A stretch of DNA of 64,000 nt from an uncultured Aquitalea sp. GTDB taxonomy: Bacteria; Pseudomonadota; Gammaproteobacteria; Burkholderiales; Chromobacteriaceae. A program made the position numbers and the translations under genes. The notes beneath the pieces are model-generated. The model did no database searches. It was not told the DNA's origin and worked only from the letters and a program-made list of their open reading frames with translations. Positions 34,661 to 43,030 of the stretch are shown here, in pieces; the first letter of the stretch is position 1, and every line of letters starts with the position of its first letter. The stretch is taken from positions 1 through 64,000 of the forward strand of contig NZ_CAMFLA010000017.1 in NCBI RefSeq assembly GCF_945957525.1, read 5' to 3'.

Positions 34661-34873
34661 ATGAAAATTGATGATTTCAACCAGGTGGCCGATCTGATCG
34701 GCCTGAAAAAACGTTCACGCGAAGCAGTTTGGCTGATGGAAGTCGAGGGCATGACGGGTTATTTCGCCGCCCAGCAGATGGATATCAGCGAGTCCACCGT
34801 ATCGCGGGCACACACCCGTTTTCGCCGCGCGCTGCGTCAGATCAATTCGCTGGCCACCCACTTGCCGCTGTAG
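34661..34873 (+). CDS. TrfB/KorA-like helix-turn-helix protein, 70 aa
   Basis: Almost the whole protein is one DNA-binding domain: RSREAVWLMEVEG, then AAQQMDISESTVSRAHTRFRRAL, which matches the helix-turn-helix of the TrfB superfamily (plasmid KorA-type repressors). On plasmids such proteins repress replication and transfer operons. Here it stands alone on what looks like chromosome, with its own terminator, and no plasmid genes nearby. Its target is unknown. Confidence 0.75.
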   Translation: MKIDDFNQVADLIGLKKRSREAVWLMEVEGMTGYFAAQQMDISESTVSRAHTRFRRALRQINSLATHLPL

Positions 34874-34921
34874 TCCGGCCATCTACTGATTTCCCTCTGT
34901 ACTTGGCGGTATGTCCACGTT

Positions 34922-34954
34922 GGCCCGGCGCGAAAGCCCGGGCCTTTTGTCTTT
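34922..34954 (+). terminator. terminator after the KorA-like gene
   Basis: GGCCCGG / CCGGGCC stem followed by TTTTGTCTTTG. Confidence 0.8.
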
Positions 34955-34993
34955 GAGCTCTCCGGCACGGCGGGCGACATCATGCATAGGCGC

Positions 34994-35890
34994 TTAGTCA
35001 GACTGCGACCGGGCTTCGGCCAACAGCCATTCCCGCAGCGCCTGCAAGGCCGGGTTCTCGGCATACTCTTCCGGATAGACCAGGTAGTAGCCGGCCCCGG
35101 TGCGCAGCACGTGCTCAAAGGGCTGCACCAGCCGTCCGGCGCGTAATTCTTCCTTGAGGATTTCCATGTCGCCAATGGCGACGCCCAAGCCTTCCGCCGC
35201 CGCTGTCCATGCCAGATGGTGCAGATCCACCATCTGGTGCTGATAGGACGCCAGCGAGCGGATGTTCTGCGTGGCCAGCCAGCTGCCCCATTCCTCGTAA
35301 TCCTTGGTGGTGTGAAACAGGGTGCGGCCTGCCAGATCGTCCAGCGTTTTCAGCGGGCGATCGCCCTTGAGCAGGGCTGGCGCGCATACCGGGCTGAGTT
35401 TCTCCGGCACCAGCAGCTCGGACGCCATGTCCGGCCATTGCCCGGCGCCAAACAGGATGTAGGCCTGGTTGGCCGAAGGATCGATGTCTTCCGGCTCGTA
35501 CACCATGCTTTCCATGCGCAGTTGCGTCAGCGGATTGCGCGCGTAAAAGCCGCCCAGCCTCGGCATCAACCAGCGCACAGCAAAACTCACATACACCTGC
35601 AGGGTAAGGATGTCCGACTGGGTTTTCAGCCGCCGTTCCACTTCGCGCAGCCGCTCCACCACGTCTTGCGCCACCGGCAACAGTTGCTTGCCGGCTGGCG
35701 TGGTGGTGATCAGCCGGTTCTGCCTTTGCAGCAAGGGCATGCCGTAGTGCTCTTCCAGCAGGCGGATCTGCTTGCTGATGGCGCCCTGCGTCAGGTATAG
35801 CCGGCGCGCCGCTTCGGTAAAGCTGCCGGTTTGCGCCACCTGCACGAAGGCGCGCAGCGCGTTGAGTGAGGGTAGGTGATGGCTGATCAT
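34994..35890 (-). CDS. LysR-family transcriptional regulator (GcvA-like), 298 aa
   Basis: LPSLNALRAFVQVAQTGSFT and AARRLYLTQGAISKQIRLLE form the winged helix-turn-helix of the GcvA-type branch, followed by a complete effector domain ending near LREWLLAEARSQSD. The start at 35890 (MISHHLPSLN) is preferred; an ATG at 35911 adds seven residues and neither has a clear ribosome binding site. It is divergent from a PLP-dependent decarboxylase and an amino acid binding protein, which form its probable regulon. Confidence 0.88.
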   Translation of the reverse strand: MISHHLPSLNALRAFVQVAQTGSFTEAARRLYLTQGAISKQIRLLEEHYGMPLLQRQNRLITTTPAGKQLLPVAQDVVERLREVERRLKTQSDILTLQVYVSFAVRWLMPRLGGFYARNPLTQLRMESMVYEPEDIDPSANQAYILFGAGQWPDMASELLVPEKLSPVCAPALLKGDRPLKTLDDLAGRTLFHTTKDYEEWGSWLATQNIRSLASYQHQMVDLHHLAWTAAAEGLGVAIGDMEILKEELRAGRLVQPFEHVLRTGAGYYLVYPEEYAENPALQALREWLLAEARSQSD

Positions 35891-35985
35891 GACAATGCGG
35901 AATAGGCCCATGCCAATAATTCGTTCGTGAAAAGTAGGTGATTTCTTTACTTTGGTAAAGCAACAACACCCACCACGGAGCAGAC

Positions 35986-37371
35986 ATGCACGGCCACTTT
36001 GATTCCCAAAGGAAATACACGCTTGCGCACGATCGGCGCTTTGCCGCCTCGGCGGATCATCTGCTGTTCGAAGGGGTGGATCTCACTCTGCTGCCGGCAC
36101 GGTTCGGCTCGCCGCTCTATGTGTATTCCGCGCCGGAAATCCGTCGCAACATCGCGGAAATCCGCGACGCCTTTGCCGAGCACCCGGCCACCCGTATTTG
36201 CTACGCCTCCAAAGCCTGTTCCTTGCTGGCGGTGCTGCAGGTGGTGCGGGAAACCGGCATCAGCATCGAAGCCAACTCCGCCAATGAAATTCGCCGCTGC
36301 CTGGCCGCCGGGTTTCGCGGGGACCAGATCGTCTACAACGGCGTGGTGAAGCGCGAGGAAGAGTTGGAGTTCGCCATCGCCCAGCAATTGCACGCCATCA
36401 ATGTGGACAGCGAAGAGGAACTGGCGGCCATCGATCGCATCAGCCGCCGGCTGGGGCAGACGGCTCGGGTGTGCATCCGTGTGGAGCCCAACGTCAAGGC
36501 CGATACCCACGAGGGGCTGATGACGGCCTATCGGGCCAAATCCGGCATCGATCTGGCCGACGCCGAGCGCGTGTGCCGCGCGGTGCTGGATATGCCCAGG
36601 GTGACGTTGTGCGGTTTGCACATGCATGTGGGCGATCAGGTGCCGGACGCCCAGCCCTTTGGCTTGGCCACCCGCGTGCTGGTCAATGCCGCGCGCGATC
36701 TGGAAACCGCGCTGGGCATCCGTTTCAGCATGATCAACGTGGGCGGCGGCATTCCCACGCCGTATCGCTACGCCACCGATCAGGGCGGCGGCGGGCCGGA
36801 GAACATGCAGCCACAGATCGGCGCAGCGGAATTCGCCCGCGCGGTGTTGGCCGAAGTGCGCGCCTGGCGCACCGATATCGAGGTGTGCATCGAACCTGGG
36901 CGCAAGGTGGTAGGCAGCGCGGCAGTGCTGCTCACTACGCTGGTCAACGGCAAAAGCAAAACCTTGCACGCAGAAGACGGCTCGGTGGAAGGACAGGTTC
37001 TCTGGCGTATGCTGGACGCCGGCTTCAATGCCGTGCCGGATTACAAAGACTGGTATTTCTATGTGTACAACGCCAGCCGCGCCACGCAGGTTCACGATCT
37101 GGCGGTGAAGCTGGGCGGCCCCTTGTGTGACGGCGGCGACTGGTTCCGCCATGGCCCGCTGGGCGAGCAATTCTTGTTGCCGGCAGACAGCGCGCCCGGC
37201 GATGTGGTCGTCTTCCTCGATGTGGGCGCCTACCAGTTGGAAAACCAGACCAATTACAACGCGCAGCCGCGTTCGGCCGCCGTGCTGATCGACCGTGCCG
37301 GGCAGTACCGGCTGGTGCGCCGGCAGGAGCGCTTCGACGACATGCTGAGGCTGGAGCGCGATCTGTCCTGA
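35986..37371 (+). CDS. PLP-dependent decarboxylase, diaminopimelate/ornithine decarboxylase fold, 461 aa
   Basis: A fold-type III PLP enzyme. YASKAC near residue 76 holds the Schiff-base lysine, HMHVGDQ and NVGGGIPTPY bind the cofactor phosphate, EPGRKVVG follows, and the late CDGGDWF resembles the C-x-x-x-D substrate-binding motif contributed across the dimer interface. It is longer than typical LysA because of an insert (about residues 260-275, GGGGPENMQP). The start ATG follows ACGGAGCAGAC. Its substrate may be lysine, ornithine, arginine or a related amino acid, given the adjacent lysine/arginine/ornithine-type binding protein; this remains inference. Confidence 0.85.
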   Translation: MHGHFDSQRKYTLAHDRRFAASADHLLFEGVDLTLLPARFGSPLYVYSAPEIRRNIAEIRDAFAEHPATRICYASKACSLLAVLQVVRETGISIEANSANEIRRCLAAGFRGDQIVYNGVVKREEELEFAIAQQLHAINVDSEEELAAIDRISRRLGQTARVCIRVEPNVKADTHEGLMTAYRAKSGIDLADAERVCRAVLDMPRVTLCGLHMHVGDQVPDAQPFGLATRVLVNAARDLETALGIRFSMINVGGGIPTPYRYATDQGGGGPENMQPQIGAAEFARAVLAEVRAWRTDIEVCIEPGRKVVGSAAVLLTTLVNGKSKTLHAEDGSVEGQVLWRMLDAGFNAVPDYKDWYFYVYNASRATQVHDLAVKLGGPLCDGGDWFRHGPLGEQFLLPADSAPGDVVVFLDVGAYQLENQTNYNAQPRSAAVLIDRAGQYRLVRRQERFDDMLRLERDLS

Positions 37372-37480
37372 CGCCCTGCGCCGTCAGACAAACCGGCCGG
37401 AACGGCCCCGACCGGTCATGGCGCGCGCAGCATGGCGCGCCGCATACCAAGGCCGATTCTGTCACACCGGAGAAATCGAG

Positions 37481-38269
37481 ATGAAGAAAACCCAGACCCT
37501 GTTGTCCGTTTTGCTGTCTCTTGCCGCGCTGCAGGCCGGCGCGGTTGATCTGAACAACCTGCGCATCGGCATGGACGCCACCTATCCCCCGTTTGAATCG
37601 CTGAACCCCTCCGGTCAGATCGTCGGCTTTGAAGCCGACCTTGCCCAGGCGCTGTGCAAGGAAATGAAGGCCCGCTGCAGCATGATCAATCAGGACTGGG
37701 ACGGCATCATTCCCGGCCTTGTCGCCAAAAAATACGACTTCATTCTGTCTTCCATGACCATCACCGCCGAGCGCGCCAAGGCGGTCAATTTCACCGAGCG
37801 CTATTTTCGCACCCCGCAACGGCTGATCGCGCCGAGGGGCAGCGCGCTCAAGTTCACGGCTGACGGTATGAAAGGCAAGCGGGTGGGCGTGCAGCGCGGC
37901 ACCACGGCGGACATGTACCTGAGCAAGTTCTGGGCGCCGCGCGGCATGGAGGTTGTGCGCTATGAGGATCAGGACAAGGCCTATGCGGATCTGGTCAACA
38001 GCAGGCTGGACGCCACTTTCCAGGATGAGCTGCAGGTAGAGGCCGGTTTTCTCAAGAGCGAGCAGGGCAAGCAGTTTGCGTTTGTCGGCCCGTCCATCAA
38101 CGGCGACAACGCCGCCGAGCGCGAGGTATTGGGCGCCGGCGCCGGCATGGCAGTGCGCAAGGAGGACAAGGAATTGCTGGTGCGGCTCAACAAGGCCATT
38201 GCAGCGGTCCGCGCCAACGGTACTTTCCACAAGCTGAGCCTGCAGTATTTTGGCCGGGATATTTACTGA
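37481..38269 (+). CDS. basic amino acid ABC transporter substrate-binding protein, 262 aa
   Basis: The signal peptide is MKKTQTLLSVLLSLAALQAGA. The mature protein starts LRIGMDATYPPFESLN and has FEADLAQALCKEMKARC, DGIIPGLVAKKYDFILSSMTIT and the rest of the family 3 solute-binding fold seen in ArgT/HisJ (lysine, arginine, ornithine or histidine). CGGAGAAATCGAG is a good ribosome binding site. No permease or ATPase gene follows, so it must share a transporter encoded elsewhere. It lies 110 bases after the decarboxylase, across an inverted GCGCGC-rich repeat that could be a processing or attenuating hairpin. Confidence 0.9.
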   Translation: MKKTQTLLSVLLSLAALQAGAVDLNNLRIGMDATYPPFESLNPSGQIVGFEADLAQALCKEMKARCSMINQDWDGIIPGLVAKKYDFILSSMTITAERAKAVNFTERYFRTPQRLIAPRGSALKFTADGMKGKRVGVQRGTTADMYLSKFWAPRGMEVVRYEDQDKAYADLVNSRLDATFQDELQVEAGFLKSEQGKQFAFVGPSINGDNAAEREVLGAGAGMAVRKEDKELLVRLNKAIAAVRANGTFHKLSLQYFGRDIY

Positions 38270-38298
38270 AGCGATTTGTCAGCCAAGAGTGAGACAGA

Positions 38299-38333
38299 CA
38301 ACAAAGCCCCGCAAGTCGGGGCTTTGTTGTTGT
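38299..38333. terminator. bidirectional terminator
   Basis: ACAACAAAGCCCCG / CGGGGCTTTGTTGT stem between convergent genes, with A and T runs on both sides. Confidence 0.9.
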
Positions 38334-38382
38334 CGCGCCTGCGCACGCCTGCTGGCGCTGCCAGAGCGAAAGCAGGCCGGCT

Positions 38383-38928
38383 TCAGCCCAAGCGAGCGGC
38401 CCAGGCCCGGAGCGCAGCCAGCTGCTGCGTCAGCATGTCTTGCAGTTTGGGGTCGATCAGATTGCCGTCCGCGTCAAAGCCGCCGGCAAAGGCGTTGGCG
38501 AAGAATTCCGGTTTTTGCAGCGGATGCAGGTCCAGATACACGCAGGTTTGCCGCAGATGGTACTGGGCGCGCGAGGTGCCCATGCCGCCGCCGGCGCCGA
38601 CAATGGCGACTGGTTTGCCGGCCAGCAGATGGTTGTCCGGTTCGCGCGAGGCCCAGTCCAGCGCGTTTTTCAGCGCCGGAGCCATCGAGTAGTTGTATTC
38701 CGGACAGGCCAGCAGCAGGGCGTCGGCTTCGGCCAACTGTGCGAACAGTTGCGTGGCCGCGGCCGGCTTGGCGCTGAGGTCGGCATTGAAGAAGGGCAGT
38801 GCGCCGATATCGGCGATGGTGATGCTCATGCCTTCCGGCGCATGTGCCTGGGCGTAGCGCAGCAAGCCCATATTGGTGGAAGCGCGGCGCAGGCTGCCGC
38901 AAATGGCCAGAACTTTCAGCGTGCTCAT
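38383..38928 (-). CDS. NADPH-dependent FMN reductase family protein, 181 aa
   Basis: Flavodoxin-like fold: ICGSLRRASTNMGLLR binds the FMN phosphate, LLLACPEYNYSMAPALKNALDWASR is the PEYN-x-S signature of the YieF/ChrR/AzoR-like quinone and chromate reductases, and AIVGAGGGMGTSRAQYHLRQ closes the site. It would reduce quinones, azo dyes or metal oxyanions with NAD(P)H. GAAAGGAGAG-type spacing (AAGGAGAGTTCTG on the minus strand) precedes the ATG. It is a single gene. Confidence 0.9.
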   Translation of the reverse strand: MSTLKVLAICGSLRRASTNMGLLRYAQAHAPEGMSITIADIGALPFFNADLSAKPAAATQLFAQLAEADALLLACPEYNYSMAPALKNALDWASREPDNHLLAGKPVAIVGAGGGMGTSRAQYHLRQTCVYLDLHPLQKPEFFANAFAGGFDADGNLIDPKLQDMLTQQLAALRAWAARLG

Positions 38929-39029
38929 CAGAACTCTCCTTGAATGTTGCTAATGGTCGCCCCTGACGGGGCAGCGAACCGTCTGATTGTAGATGGCCTT
39001 GGCGCGGCTGTCGGCTTGCGGCGGTGTTT

Positions 39030-39058
39030 TTGGCAGGCGGAGGCGCGGCGGGTATAAT
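39030..39058 (+). promoter_or_regulatory. sigma-70 promoter for psd
   Basis: TTGGCA (39030-39035) and TATAAT (39053-39058) are separated by exactly 17 bases, and the psd start codon lies 30 bases further on. Confidence 0.8.
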
Positions 39059-39088
39059 GTGCGGCTGTCTTGATGGGATGAATCTCAC

Positions 39089-39934
39089 GTGTCCGAACGA
39101 TTTTCCGTAATGCTGCAATACCTGCTGCCCAAGCAGGCGCTCACTGAACTGCTTGGCAAACTGGCCAGTGCCCGGGGCGGCGCGCTGACCACCTCGGTCA
39201 TCCGCTGGTTTGTGGGCCGCTACAAGGTCAATATGGCCGAGGCGGCCAATCCGGACATCGCCGCCTATCCCACCTTCAATGAATTCTTCACCCGCCCTCT
39301 GAAACCGGGTGCTCGCCCGCTGTCCAAGGCCGATTTCATCTGCCCAGTGGACGGCGCGATCAGCCAATTCGGCCCCATCGAACGCGACCAGATCTTCCAG
39401 GCCAAGGGACACAGTTACAGCACGCGCGCGCTGGTGGGCGGGGATGCCGACATGGCGGCTCGCTACCAGGACGGCCACTTCGCCACCATCTACCTGAGCC
39501 CGCGCGATTATCACCGCATTCATATGCCCAATGCCGGCCGGCTGCGTCGCATGATCCACGTGCCGGGCGATCTGTTTTCTGTCAATCCGGCCACGGCGCG
39601 CGGGGTGCCGGGTCTGTTTGCCCGCAACGAGCGCGTGGTGTGCGAGTTTGACGGCGAGCACGGTCCTTTCGTACTGGTGCTGGTGGGCGCCACCATTGTC
39701 GGCAGCATGGCTACGGTATGGCATGGTGTTGTCAATCCGCCGCGTCCGGGCAAGGTCCGGGAATGGCGCTATGACGATCAGGACATTCGTCTGGAGAAGG
39801 GGGCGGAAATGGGCCGTTTTCTGCTGGGCTCCACCGTGGTGCTGCTATACCCCAAGGACACTTTGACGTTTGCCGAAGGCTGGGAGCCGGCTCGCCCGGT
39901 GCGTCTGGGCGAGGCGATGGCCTACAGGCCCTGA
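39089..39934 (+). CDS. psd: phosphatidylserine decarboxylase proenzyme
   Basis: 281 residues, like E. coli Psd. It converts phosphatidylserine to phosphatidylethanolamine at the inner membrane. The LLGST motif near residue 249 is the self-cleavage site that makes the pyruvoyl group on the new alpha chain; YLSPRDYHRIHMPNAG and CPVDGAISQFG are the other conserved blocks. Translation starts with GTG at 39089. A near-consensus sigma-70 promoter precedes it and a terminator follows 20 bases after the stop. Confidence 0.95.
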   Translation: MSERFSVMLQYLLPKQALTELLGKLASARGGALTTSVIRWFVGRYKVNMAEAANPDIAAYPTFNEFFTRPLKPGARPLSKADFICPVDGAISQFGPIERDQIFQAKGHSYSTRALVGGDADMAARYQDGHFATIYLSPRDYHRIHMPNAGRLRRMIHVPGDLFSVNPATARGVPGLFARNERVVCEFDGEHGPFVLVLVGATIVGSMATVWHGVVNPPRPGKVREWRYDDQDIRLEKGAEMGRFLLGSTVVLLYPKDTLTFAEGWEPARPVRLGEAMAYRP

Positions 39935-39953
39935 ACCCGCCGGATTGTTGCCG

Positions 39954-39978
39954 AAGGCCGTCATGGACGGCCTTTTTT
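39954..39978 (+). terminator. terminator after psd
   Basis: AAGGCCGTC / GACGGCCTT stem with a 3-base loop and a run of T's. Confidence 0.9.
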
Positions 39979-40126
39979 GCGTCTTGCCTTCATGACGTTC
40001 ACATCGATTTACTTCCGGTTGTGATATTGTCCAATGAAACAAATCCAGTGGTCAGCGCAAGGATCGGACGGCGGCGGGAGCCAGTCGCTGCCTGGTAATC
40101 AATTGTCTTTCAGGGGCCCGCACACT

Positions 40127-41611
40127 ATGCCGGATGCGCCAGTAACGCAGATTCCGCTCAGCCAGCGCGCTCGCTTGCATCAGGCTGCGGTGTCGCCTGT
40201 GCGTTTGTGGCGGCATGGATCGCGCAGAGAAAAAACCTTCATTTTCGCCGGCTGGTTGCTGTCGCTTGTGCTCAGCGTGCTGCTGGGTATGCTGTCGGTG
40301 CTGGATAACTGGTCCGGCCTGTCCCTGACTCTGGGCGGCGTGGACATCTACATTACGGTGTATCCGCCGCTGCTCGTTGCCGTGTTCTGGGCCTTGTGCT
40401 TTGGCTGGTGGTGGGGCGCAGTGCCTGCCTGGATATCCACCATGACGCTGGCGCTGTATGCCGGGATGTCGCCCGGCTGGGCAGCGCTGTTCGCCTGTGC
40501 CGACCCCTTGGGTATAGGCGTCATGGTGATGGGGTACCGGGCCATCACCACCTTGCGGCACTTGCGTGGATTCGACTCCCTGCTGTACTTCACCATGCTG
40601 TCCTTTGTCAGCAGTATTTTCGGCTCCAGCGGCGCTCTGATCTGGTGTTACAACCAGCACCTGGCTGCCGCGCAGTCCTTGCCGATCTGGCAAGGGTGGT
40701 GGGTGGGCTTTTTCCTGCAGAACCTGTTGCTGGCAGGGCCGTTGATCTGGCTGGTATGGCCCCGGCTGGAGCGCTGGTACCGACACCGTCCTGCGCTGAT
40801 GCGGCCGGATGAGCGCGATTCGCGCCGGCTGATGCTGCTTTTGCTGGCGCTGGTGACGTTGGGCGTGCTGGTGTACGGTTTCGCCACTTTGTATCTGGGT
40901 AGCGGCAAGCTTTCCGCCATATCGCTTTCAGCCTTGCCCGCGGCATTGGCCAATGCGGTGATGGTGATGAACCAGACTGCCTGGGTGTTTTTCTGGGTAT
41001 TCGGTTTGCTGGTGGTGTTCAACGCGTTGTTTGGCTATCGGCTGTTCTTGCACTGGCAAGGCATCAACGACCGCCTGATGGCCGAGCTGAAGTCAGCCAA
41101 CGCCAGCCTGGAAGCGTTGGCGCGGCTGGATGGACTCACCGGCTTGCTCAACCGTCGAGCGGGCGATGCGGAAATCAATCTGGCCTGGCAACGCAGTCGT
41201 CGCTACAGGCAGTCTGCCTCCGTGATCATGCTGGATATCGATCACTTCAAACGGGTGAACGATCGCTACGGGCATGATGCTGGCGACGCGGTAATCATGA
41301 TGGTGGCCCGCGTTATTCAGTCCACACTGCGGGTGGGCGACGTAGCCATCCGCTATGGGGGTGAAGAGTTCTTACTGGTATTGCCGCAAACCGGCGGCGA
41401 TGGCGCAGCGCAGTTGGCGGAACGCTTGCGCCAATTGATAGCGCAGGGGCCGACGGTTTATTGCGGCTTGACCATTCCGGTAACAATCAGCCTGGGCGTG
41501 GCCGAGTTGACCGGAGGCGATGTCAGTCGCGAAGACTGGGTGCGCCGGGCCGACAAGGCCTTGTATCTGGCCAAGCGGGGCGGCAGGGACCGGGTGGAGT
41601 TGCACCGTTAA
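40127..41611 (+). CDS. membrane diguanylate cyclase (MASE1-like sensor + GGDEF), 494 aa
   Basis: The start at ATG 40127 follows CAGGGGCCCG; an in-frame ATG at 40034 would add 31 residues of unlikely composition. Residues ~40-325 carry eight or so transmembrane helices in a MASE1-like arrangement. The last ~170 residues are a GGDEF domain with DGLTGLLNRRA, IDHFKRVNDRYGHDAGD, the active-site RYGGEEF, and an RVGD product-inhibition (I) site five residues before it. It should make c-di-GMP from two GTP and be feedback-inhibited. The membrane signal is unknown. Confidence 0.92.
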   Translation: MPDAPVTQIPLSQRARLHQAAVSPVRLWRHGSRREKTFIFAGWLLSLVLSVLLGMLSVLDNWSGLSLTLGGVDIYITVYPPLLVAVFWALCFGWWWGAVPAWISTMTLALYAGMSPGWAALFACADPLGIGVMVMGYRAITTLRHLRGFDSLLYFTMLSFVSSIFGSSGALIWCYNQHLAAAQSLPIWQGWWVGFFLQNLLLAGPLIWLVWPRLERWYRHRPALMRPDERDSRRLMLLLLALVTLGVLVYGFATLYLGSGKLSAISLSALPAALANAVMVMNQTAWVFFWVFGLLVVFNALFGYRLFLHWQGINDRLMAELKSANASLEALARLDGLTGLLNRRAGDAEINLAWQRSRRYRQSASVIMLDIDHFKRVNDRYGHDAGDAVIMMVARVIQSTLRVGDVAIRYGGEEFLLVLPQTGGDGAAQLAERLRQLIAQGPTVYCGLTIPVTISLGVAELTGGDVSREDWVRRADKALYLAKRGGRDRVELHR

Positions 41612-41718
41612 GCCAGACTCGGCAGAGCCGGCGTTCGGCAAGGCAGGGTGGTTGCAGTTGTTCCGCCGGGTCAGGCTTTCGTGTGTTCTGACCGGTGCGG
41701 GGGCAGTAAGAAAAACAA

Positions 41719-41759
41719 AAACGGCCGTCCTTTTGCAAGGGGCGGCCGTTTGATTTTTT
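41719..41759. terminator. bidirectional terminator
   Basis: AAACGGCCG / CGGCCGTTT arms with A-rich and T-rich flanks between the convergent cyclase and prpF genes. Confidence 0.85.
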
Positions 41760-41774
41760 GGTACTGGCCAAGCG

Positions 41775-42968
41775 TCAGAAAGTATCGCCCGGCACCCGCA
41801 CCCAGCCTTCCATCAGCACGCGGGCACTGCGGCTCATGATGGCTTTGGTGACTGTCCACTCGCCGTTCTGCTGCGAGGCTTGCGCGCCCACGCGCAGCGT
41901 GCCGGAAGGATGACCGAAGCGCACGGCTTCGCGCTCCCCGCCGCCGGCCGCCAGATTCACCAGTGTGCCGGGTATGGCGGCCGCCGTGCCAATGGCTACC
42001 GCCGCCGTGCCCATCATGGCGTGGTGCAGCTTGCCCATGGACAGTGCCCTTACCAGCAGGTCGATCTCGCTTGCGGCGATGGCCTTGCCGCTGGAGGCGG
42101 TATACGCAGCCGGCGGCGCGACAAACGCCACTTTGGGCGTGTGCTGGCGGGTGGCGGCTTCGTCGATATGTTTGATCAGGCCCATGCGCACCGCGCCGTG
42201 GGCGCGGATGGTTTCAAACATTGCCAGCGCCTTGGCGTCGCCGTTGATGGCGTCTTGCAGCTCCGTGCCGCTATAGCCGACATCGGCGGCGCGGATGAAG
42301 ATGGTGGGAATGCCGGCGTTGATCAGCGTGGCCTGGAGCGTGCCCACGCCGGGTACGTCCAGGTCATCCACCAGTTTGCCGGTGGGAAACATGCTGCCGC
42401 CGCCTTCGCTATCGCCTTCATCGGCGGGGTCGAGGAACTCCAACTGGATTTCCGCCGCCGGGAAGGTGACGCCGTCCAGTTCGAAATCGCCGGTTTCCTG
42501 CACGTTGCCGTCCACGATGGGTACGCGCGCGACGATGGTCTTGCCGATGTTGGCTTGCCAGATGCGGATGGTGGCCATGCCGTCCTTCGGCAAACCTGCC
42601 GGGTCGATCAGCCCGCTTATGATGGCGAAGGGACCGACGGCGGCGGACAGGTTGCCGCAGTTGCCGCTCCAGTCCACAAATGCCTTGTCGATGGATACCT
42701 GGCCGAACAGGTAATCCACATCATGGCCGGGGCGCTGGCTTTTGCCGACGATCACCGTTTTGCTGGTGCTGGAGGTGGCGCCGCCCATGCCGTCGATCTG
42801 CTTGCCGTAAGGGTCGGGGCTGCCGATGACGCGCATCAGGAGGGCATCGCGGGCACGACCCGGTACTCGGGCAGCAGCGGGCAGGTCTTCCAGATTGAAA
42901 AAGACGCCCTTGCTGGTGCCGCCGCGGATGTAGGTGGCGGGGATGCGGATTTGTGGCGCGTGTGCCAT
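41775..42968 (-). CDS. prpF: 2-methylaconitate cis-trans isomerase
   Basis: 397 residues. IPATYIRGGTSKGVFF is the conserved PrpF N-terminus, and WSGNCGNLSAAVGPFA carries the catalytic cysteine region of this diaminopimelate-epimerase-like fold. In organisms using AcnD in place of PrpD, PrpF is needed to isomerise the methylaconitate made in propionate breakdown. It is the last gene of the prpB-prpC-acnD-prpF operon, 62 bases after acnD. Confidence 0.95.
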   Translation of the reverse strand: MAHAPQIRIPATYIRGGTSKGVFFNLEDLPAAARVPGRARDALLMRVIGSPDPYGKQIDGMGGATSSTSKTVIVGKSQRPGHDVDYLFGQVSIDKAFVDWSGNCGNLSAAVGPFAIISGLIDPAGLPKDGMATIRIWQANIGKTIVARVPIVDGNVQETGDFELDGVTFPAAEIQLEFLDPADEGDSEGGGSMFPTGKLVDDLDVPGVGTLQATLINAGIPTIFIRAADVGYSGTELQDAINGDAKALAMFETIRAHGAVRMGLIKHIDEAATRQHTPKVAFVAPPAAYTASSGKAIAASEIDLLVRALSMGKLHHAMMGTAAVAIGTAAAIPGTLVNLAAGGGEREAVRFGHPSGTLRVGAQASQQNGEWTVTKAIMSRSARVLMEGWVRVPGDTF

Positions 42969-43030
42969 GCGGTTTACCTCATACGATCAGCGTCTACGGC
43001 CAAGCTTGCCCGCAGACGCTGCGGCGGCCC

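Noticed and set aside
28377-38292. 14-base match TTGTCAGCCAAGAG near 28377 and near 38276
   Set aside because: In 64 kb several chance 14-base matches are expected; the flanks do not match and the positions share no context.
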